The notes under the pieces: generated by a model
What the model saw: the letters and a program-made list of their open reading frames with translations, nothing else
Told to the model about the DNA's origin: nothing
The model's database searches: none
Made by a program: the position numbers and the translations under genes
Assembly: GCF_017569925.1 (NCBI RefSeq)
Contig: NZ_CP050854.1
Span: forward strand, 1,550,001-1,614,000
DNA length: 64,000 nt
Reading direction: 5' to 3'
From: Brenneria izadpanahii
GTDB lineage: Bacteria; Pseudomonadota; Gammaproteobacteria; Enterobacterales; Enterobacteriaceae
Shown here: positions 59,309 through 64,000 of the stretch, piece by piece
Numbering within the stretch: the first letter of the stretch is position 1
Layout: each line of letters starts with the position of its first letter

Positions 59309-59485
59309 GCGTCCGGTGATAATTTTCACCGTGATATCGAGATATTCTGGCCTGTCACGAGATGAGGCGTCCCCGGCGGGAGCCTCATCCTCTCGTTCAG
59401 CCGATATCGATAAGCGTCAAATACCGAATAAACACGGCCCGCTGCTTTCATTGCGGGCTGTTGCCAACATGATCGAGGCGAAAGT

Positions 59486-60877
59486 ATGTATCAGACTACG
59501 CTGAGTCACCGTAATTACCGCTTTAATGATTTGCGTGAGCTGATGGCGAAGGCATCACCGGCGCGCTCCGGCGATATTCTGGCCGGCGTGGCGGCAGAAA
59601 GCGCGGAAGAGCGGATGGCTGCCCGCATGGCGCTGGCTGACCTGCCGTTGGGCGTTTTTTTGCAGCAGGCATTGATTCCTTATGAGCAGGATGAGGTAAC
59701 GCGGCTGATTATCGACAGCCACGATCGGGAGGCGTTTAGCCTTATTTCTCACCTGACGGTGGGCGATTTTCGCGACTGGTTGTTAAGTGAAAGCACCGAT
59801 GGTGCGTTGCTGGCCCAGGTTGCTCCGGGGATTACGCCGGAAATGGCGGCGGCCGTCAGTAAAATCATGCGTAACCAGGATCTGATCCTGGCGGCTAAAA
59901 AATGCCGGGTAGTGACAAAATTTCGTAATACCATTGGGTTGCCGGGCCACATTAGCGTGCGGCTGCAACCTAATCATCCGACCGACGATCAGAAAGGCAT
60001 CGCCGCCAGTATGCTGGACGGATTGCTGTACGGCAGCGGCGACGCGGTGGTCGGCATTAACCCCGCCAGCGACAGCCTGCCGCTGCTGGAGAAGCTGAAC
60101 TACATGCTGGATGATGTGATCGGCCGTTTTGAAATCCCGACCCAGTCTTGCGTGCTGACGCATGTCACCAATACTTTACGGCTGATGGAGAGGGGCGCGC
60201 CCGTTGATCTGGTGTTCCAGTCGATTGCAGGAACCGAAGCGACCAATGCCAGCTTCGGTTTTAATTTGGCTACGCTGGAAGAGGCGCATCAGGCGGCTTT
60301 AAGCCTGAAGCGCGGAACGCTGGGCAACAACGTGATGTATTTTGAAACCGGGCAGGGCAGTAGCTTATCCGCCAATGCGCATCACGGTGTCGATCAGCAA
60401 ACCTGCGAAGCCCGCGCTTACGCGGTGGCCCGACGCTTCTCTCCGCTGCTGGTGAATACGGTGGTGGGATTCATCGGCCCTGAGTATCTGTATGACGGCA
60501 AACAGATTATCCGCGCCGGTCTGGAAGACCATTTCTGCGGCAAGCTCTTGGGCGTCCCCTTGGGATGCGATGTGTGTTACACCAATCACGCCGAAGCCGA
60601 TCAGGACGATATGGATACGCTGTTAACGCTGCTGGCCAATGCCGGATTGACCTTCCTGATGGGCGTTCCTGGGGCTGACGATATCATGCTCAACTATCAG
60701 AGCACCTCTTTCCACGATGCGCTATATATCCGTGAACTGCTGGGGCTGAAACATGCGCCGGAGTTCGGCGCATGGCTGGAGCAGATGAGGATCATCGATA
60801 CGCAGGGACGGTTGTGCGACCCCGGCAGCCAGCATCCGCTGTTACAGCATCAACCCTATCTGGAGAAGAGCGTATGA
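59486..60877 (+). CDS. eutB: Ethanolamine ammonia-lyase large subunit
   Basis: 463 residues. Adenosylcobalamin enzyme splitting ethanolamine into acetaldehyde and ammonia. Conserved blocks: the N-terminal FNDLRELMAKASPARSGD, GLPGHISVRLQPNHPTDD, GTEATNASFGFNLATLEEAH, FETGQGSSLSANAHHG, GPEYLYDGKQIIRAGLEDHF and GVPGADDIMLNYQSTSFHD. 4-base overlap with eutC (ATGA). Confidence 0.95.
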   Translation: MYQTTLSHRNYRFNDLRELMAKASPARSGDILAGVAAESAEERMAARMALADLPLGVFLQQALIPYEQDEVTRLIIDSHDREAFSLISHLTVGDFRDWLLSESTDGALLAQVAPGITPEMAAAVSKIMRNQDLILAAKKCRVVTKFRNTIGLPGHISVRLQPNHPTDDQKGIAASMLDGLLYGSGDAVVGINPASDSLPLLEKLNYMLDDVIGRFEIPTQSCVLTHVTNTLRLMERGAPVDLVFQSIAGTEATNASFGFNLATLEEAHQAALSLKRGTLGNNVMYFETGQGSSLSANAHHGVDQQTCEARAYAVARRFSPLLVNTVVGFIGPEYLYDGKQIIRAGLEDHFCGKLLGVPLGCDVCYTNHAEADQDDMDTLLTLLANAGLTFLMGVPGADDIMLNYQSTSFHDALYIRELLGLKHAPEFGAWLEQMRIIDTQGRLCDPGSQHPLLQHQPYLEKSV

Positions 60878-61668
60878 GTAAGGTAATCCACGCCAATCCC
60901 TGGGAAACGTTGCGTGAGTACACCAATGCACGCATTGCTTTGGGACGCACGGGAGCCAGTATGCCGACCAGCGAGCTGCTGAAGTTCGGTATGGCGCATG
61001 CGCAGGCGCGCGACGCCGTTCACCAGGCATTTGACAGTGAAACGCTTGCCGGCCAGTTGGAACAAGCGGGGCTAAAAACCCTTACGGTGCACAGCGCGGC
61101 GGAAAATCGGCAACAATATCTATGCCGGCCGGATTTAGGCCGCCGCCTTTCCGCCTCAAGCCGCGAGCTGTTGTCATCAATGCCCGGCAAACCCGCTGAT
61201 TTACTGCTGGTGGTGGGAGACGGTTTATCGTCCAAGGCGGTGCACCGGCAGGCTGCGCCGCTGATAAAAGCCTTATTGCCATATATTTCCCAATTAGAGC
61301 TGTCGCTGGCTCCGGTTGTACTGGCGCACCAGTCCAGGGTGGCGTTGGGCGACGACATCGGCGAGTGTTTACAGGCCAAAGCGGTCGCCATCCTGATTGG
61401 CGAACGTCCCGGACTTTCTTCGCCGGATAGCCTGAGCGTCTATATGACCTGGGGGCCGAATATCCGGCGGTTGGAGTCGGAGCGTAACTGTATTTCCAAC
61501 ATTCGTCCTGAAGGACTGGATTATCCCCTGGCCGCATTTAAGCTGGCCTGGCTGCTGGAGCAGAGTTTCCAGCGCCGGCTATCGGGCGTGCAGCTTAAAG
61601 ATGAAAGTGATAATCCTGCGCTGCATGGGCGGATTGCGCCGCCATCTTCCTGGTTATCGTCACGCTAG
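60874..61668 (+). CDS. eutC: Ethanolamine ammonia-lyase small subunit
   Basis: 264 residues, shorter than the 295 of E. coli EutC. Begins KVIHANPWETLREYTNARIALGR; further ADLLLVVGDGLSSKAVHRQA, LGDDIGECLQAKAVAILIGERPGL and ERNCISNIRPEGLDYPLAA, parts of the B12-binding subunit. The start overlaps the eutB stop; the longer frame is inside eutB. No shell, EutE or EutD genes follow, so acetaldehyde must be handled elsewhere. Confidence 0.94.
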   Translation: MSKVIHANPWETLREYTNARIALGRTGASMPTSELLKFGMAHAQARDAVHQAFDSETLAGQLEQAGLKTLTVHSAAENRQQYLCRPDLGRRLSASSRELLSSMPGKPADLLLVVGDGLSSKAVHRQAAPLIKALLPYISQLELSLAPVVLAHQSRVALGDDIGECLQAKAVAILIGERPGLSSPDSLSVYMTWGPNIRRLESERNCISNIRPEGLDYPLAAFKLAWLLEQSFQRRLSGVQLKDESDNPALHGRIAPPSSWLSSR

Positions 61669-61763
61669 CGGTAATGCCTTGGTTGCGAGGGAAAACAGGG
61701 CCGCTGCGGCGTTGTGATTTATCCTGAATTGGTAGTAAGACCGACCTCGCAACTTTGTTAAAC

Positions 61764-61799
61764 TATACCCGAATTGCAACTTCAAGTAAGAAGGGTATA
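61764..61799. repeat. Short TATACCC-family repeat, reduced copy
   Basis: 36 bases, TATACCC at one end and GGGTATA at the other, enclosing GCAACTTCAAGTAAGAA, which resembles the right end of the longer copies. It lies directly before yfcE and includes part of its Shine-Dalgarno region. Probably an internal-deletion derivative. Confidence 0.65.
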
Positions 61800-61803
61800 C
61801 ACG

Positions 61804-62355
61804 ATGAAATTGATGTTTGCATCAGACATACACGGATCTTTAACCGCCACGGATCGGGTATTGGCTATTTTTGAACAAAGCGGCGCCGAGTGGCTGGTTC
61901 TCCTGGGCGATTTTCTTAATCACGGCCCACGCAATCCGCTGCCTGAAGGCTATCAGCCCTCGGAGGTCGCCGCCCGGCTGAATGCTTATGCCTTACGTAT
62001 TATTGCGGTGCGGGGAAACTGCGACAGCGAGGTGGATCAGATGCTGCTGAGCTTTCCGGTGACGGCGCCTTGGCAACAAGTGCTATTGCCGCAAAATCGT
62101 CTTTTCCTGACGCATGGCCACCTCTATCATCCTGACAATCTGCCGCCATTAAATGAAAATGACGTGTTGGTTTATGGTCATACGCATATTCCGGTGGCGG
62201 AAAAACGGGGTGGCCTATACTACTTTAATCCCGGCTCGGTCAGTCTTCCCAAAGGGGGCTATCCCGCCAGTTACGGGATGCTGGAGCAGGGAACCTTACA
62301 GATTTGTCCGCTGCTCGGTGGCGAGCCTATTGCGCAGGTGACCATTAGGCATTAA
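61804..62355 (+). CDS. yfcE: YfcE phosphodiesterase
   Basis: 183 residues. Calcineurin-like metallophosphoesterase: FASDIHGS, LLGDFLNHGPRNPLP, AVRGNCDSEVDQ, FLTHGHLYHP and VYGHTHIPVAEKRG carry all metal ligands. E. coli YfcE hydrolyses phosphodiesters such as bis-pNPP with Mn2+; the natural substrate is unknown. The start is at 61804; the extension lies in the repeat. Confidence 0.93.
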   Translation: MKLMFASDIHGSLTATDRVLAIFEQSGAEWLVLLGDFLNHGPRNPLPEGYQPSEVAARLNAYALRIIAVRGNCDSEVDQMLLSFPVTAPWQQVLLPQNRLFLTHGHLYHPDNLPPLNENDVLVYGHTHIPVAEKRGGLYYFNPGSVSLPKGGYPASYGMLEQGTLQICPLLGGEPIAQVTIRH

Positions 62356-62429
62356 TTTAGCGGACAGTCAAAATCAGTTATTTAAAACAGACGCGCGTAG
62401 CAACGCGCCACACTAAAGGGTTTCAGAGG

Positions 62430-63041
62430 ATGGCGGAACAAAGTCAGTCAGCAGGCACAGAGTGGGTTGATATTGTCGATGAGAACAATGAGGTCATCGC
62501 CCAATCGAGTCGTCAGCAGATGCGTGCTCAGTGTCTGCGCCATCGGGCTACCTATATCGTCGTGCATGACGGTATGGGGAAAATCCTGGTTCAGCGCAGG
62601 ACTGAAATCAAAGACTTCTATCCGGGATGGTTGGATGCGACGGCCGGCGGCGTCGTACAAAGCGGTGAAAATATGCTTGAGTCTGCCCGCCGCGAGGCGG
62701 AGGAGGAGTTGGGTATTGCCGGCGTACCGTTTGCAGAACATGGTTTGTTTTACTATGAAGCAGATAACTGCCGTGTGTGGGGCGCGTTATTCAGTTGCGT
62801 GACTCACGGGCCGTTTGCTTTGCAGGAAACGGAAATTGATGAAGTAAGCTGGCTGTCTCCAGAGGAGATCACGGCGCGTTGTGATGAATTTACGCCGGAT
62901 TCCCTCAAGGCGTTGTCGCTGTGGTTAACGCGTTACAATGACCAAAACTACGGTAAGCCGCTGACGCCGCGTGAAAACGGCGCTGATAGTGATGGTCCGA
63001 GCCGTTCTGAAAATGACGGCTTTATCGAACTGGAAAAATAA
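62430..63041 (+). CDS. yfcD: YfcD Nudix hydrolase
   Basis: 203 residues. Nudix box [23 protein letters not shown] (read in parts: G-x5-E-x7-REAEEELGI) around residues 73-98. IPP-isomerase-like N-terminus [20 protein letters not shown]. Hydrolyses an unidentified nucleoside-diphosphate-linked compound. The C-terminus has a Ser/Asp-rich tail longer than usual (E. coli about 180). Confidence 0.9.
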   Translation: MAEQSQSAGTEWVDIVDENNEVIAQSSRQQMRAQCLRHRATYIVVHDGMGKILVQRRTEIKDFYPGWLDATAGGVVQSGENMLESARREAEEELGIAGVPFAEHGLFYYEADNCRVWGALFSCVTHGPFALQETEIDEVSWLSPEEITARCDEFTPDSLKALSLWLTRYNDQNYGKPLTPRENGADSDGPSRSENDGFIELEK

Positions 63042-63094
63042 GGTTTTCTATCAGCGTGATGATGGTTAGCCGCTAAATCCCATAACCATTCTCG

Positions 63095-63138
63095 CCCGTT
63101 GTCGTCATTCCCGGCAATCTGGGAATGACGACAACGGG
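63095..63138. repeat. 18-bp perfect inverted repeat, REP-like
   Basis: CCCGTTGTCGTCATTCCC (63095-63112), 8-base loop, GGGAATGACGACAACGGG (63121-63138). Every base pairs. No T-run. It contains GTCATTCCC, a common core of genome-dispersed bacterial hairpins. Confidence 0.75.
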
Positions 63139-63151
63139 CAGAGTGAGTTTG

Positions 63152-63188
63152 AATCAGCCCCTGCTTTTCCGAAAGTCAGGGGCTGATT
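63152..63188. repeat. 12-bp inverted repeat with nested loop stem
   Basis: AATCAGCCCCTG (63152-63163) pairs with CAGGGGCTGATT (63177-63188); the loop contains CTTT-TCCG-AAAG that extends the stem. Directly follows the 18-bp repeat. Confidence 0.65.
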
Positions 63189-63465
63189 GCCGAAATATGG
63201 ACTGATATCTATTAGCCCGTGTGGCTAACGGACAATAATCCCCAGCAGAATTCCCAACGAACCGAAGTCCGAATCACTGAATGGCAGCGAGAATTGCGAT
63301 CAAACTTATCCGGTATTGACGTCGGTGAGGGGTGATTATGAACGAATAGGATGGGCGGCTGGCAAGCTGCTGACATCAATGCTCAAGAATGGTGTGGAAG
63401 AGCCGGTTGGCCGTTCGTGCTGTTATCGGTTTGAACCCGGAGCAAGCAGTTAATACGTGCGCGCA

Positions 63466-63493
63466 TAAAAAAATCCCCGCAGGCGCGGGGATT
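63466..63493 (-). terminator. Terminator of pta
   Basis: Minus strand: AATCCCCGC-GCCT-GCGGGGATT hairpin followed by TTTTTTTATG. Begins 19 bases after the pta stop codon. Confidence 0.85.
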
Positions 63494-63511
63494 GGTCTGT
63501 CGGACGGAGAC

Positions 63512-64000
63512 TTAAAGCTGAGTCGCTTGAATCGCCGTCAGCGCAACGGTGTAAACGATATCGTCTACCAGAGCGCCGCGGGACAGGTCGTTTACAGGTT
63601 TACGCATACCCTGCAGCATTGGCCCGATGGAGATCAGGTCTGCTGAACGCTGTACCGCTTTATAAGTGGTGTTGCCGGTGTTCAGATCGGGGAAGATGAA
63701 CACGGTGGCTTTACCCGCAACCGGCGAGTTCGGCGCTTTGGATTTCGCTACGTCGGCCATGATGGCGGCGTCATATTGCAGCGGGCCGTCAATAACCAGA
63801 TCGGGACGTTTTTCCTGCGCCAGTCGGGTTGCTTCGCGCACTTTCTCAACATCGCTGCCGGCGCCGGAGTTACCGGTGGAGTAGGAGATCATGGCGACGC
63901 GTGGGTCGATGCCGAAAGCGGTTGCCGAATCCGCAGACTGGATCGCGATTTCAGCCAGCTGTTCCGCTGTCGGATCCGGGTTGATGGCGCAGTCGCCGTA
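63512..64000 (-). CDS. pta: Phosphate acetyltransferase, C-terminal part (cut by window edge)
   Basis: The frame remains open to the window edge (163 codons); the ATG at 63892 is internal. The sequence is the end of the PTA_PTB catalytic domain: [82 protein letters not shown] and [17 protein letters not shown]. Pta converts acetyl-CoA to acetyl-phosphate in the acetate pathway with AckA, normally encoded just upstream. Its own terminator follows. Confidence 0.95.
   Translation of the reverse strand, partial: YGDCAINPDPTAEQLAEIAIQSADSATAFGIDPRVAMISYSTGNSGAGSDVEKVREATRLAQEKRPDLVIDGPLQYDAAIMADVAKSKAPNSPVAGKATVFIFPDLNTGNTTYKAVQRSADLISIGPMLQGMRKPVNDLSRGALVDDIVYTVALTAIQATQL

Larger units (their letters stand above)
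63042..63511. other. Gene-free region yfcD-pta
   Basis: 470 bases between convergent genes, mostly structured repeats: an 18-bp and a 12-bp hairpin and the pta terminator, listed separately. 63200-63460 contains only short broken frames. Confidence 0.5.

Noticed and set aside
1..64000. CRISPR arrays, complete IS elements, rRNA genes, restriction or toxin-antitoxin systems
   Set aside because: No regularly spaced repeats, transposase, rRNA or defence-type genes were recognised anywhere in the window.

Overview
The window reads as chromosome of an enterobacterium (Enterobacterales). The backbone order fadL, yfcZ-fadIJ, sixA, smrB, prmB-aroC-mepA-yfcA-epmC-yfcL, mnmC, fabB-yfcJ-flk, pdxB-usg-truA-dedA-accD-folC-dedD-cvpA-purF-ubiX, hisJQMP, yfcH-folX, yfcE-yfcD-pta is the one known from E. 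coli, with local differences. The extra genes (second serine hydroxymethyltransferase, D-arabinitol dehydrogenase, archaic Csu-type pili, short ethanolamine locus, TATACCC-ended palindromic repeats) fit a plant-associated member of the Pectobacteriaceae (Brenneria, Lonsdalea, Dickeya or Pectobacterium type). The genus is an inference, not something the sequence proves. No unknown defence system, CRISPR array, prophage or intact IS element was recognised.

Layout. 1-6.4 kb: two tandem GltI-like binding proteins (the first cut by the window edge), a MocR-type regulator divergent from a second SHMT, and a D-arabinitol dehydrogenase-SemiSWEET pair. 6.4-11.6 kb: a looser accessory stretch with a YedI homologue, small proteins, a DUF333 lipoprotein, an unlisted 29-residue membrane peptide, a DUF925 nucleotidyltransferase, a DUF2501 protein, an H-NS paralogue and tRNA-Arg(CCT). 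11.7-21.6 kb: yfdC, mlaA, mqo and the fatty-acid degradation genes fadL, yfcZ, fadIJ. 21.6-27.9 kb: a five-gene Csu-type pilus operon with a long AT-rich upstream region. 27.9-63 kb: conserved housekeeping genes interrupted by an azlCD-AraC insertion and a compact eat-eutBC locus. The right edge cuts pta.

Regulation can be read at several loci. FadR-like operators lie before fadL, fadI and fabB, and a FabR-like palindrome lies before fabB. A PurR box precedes cvpA-purF. Sigma-54 promoter motifs (GG-N10-GC) precede hisJ and eat-eutBC, with a glnA-like NtrC site upstream of hisJ; both loci thus look nitrogen-controlled. A terminator hairpin sits inside the pilus operon directly after the presumed major pilin. 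Strong hairpins lie between hisJ and hisQ and between yfcD and pta.

Several genes have starts inside their longest open frames. These were placed from ribosome-binding sites and family N-termini: TTG for yedI and prmB, GTG for mnmC.
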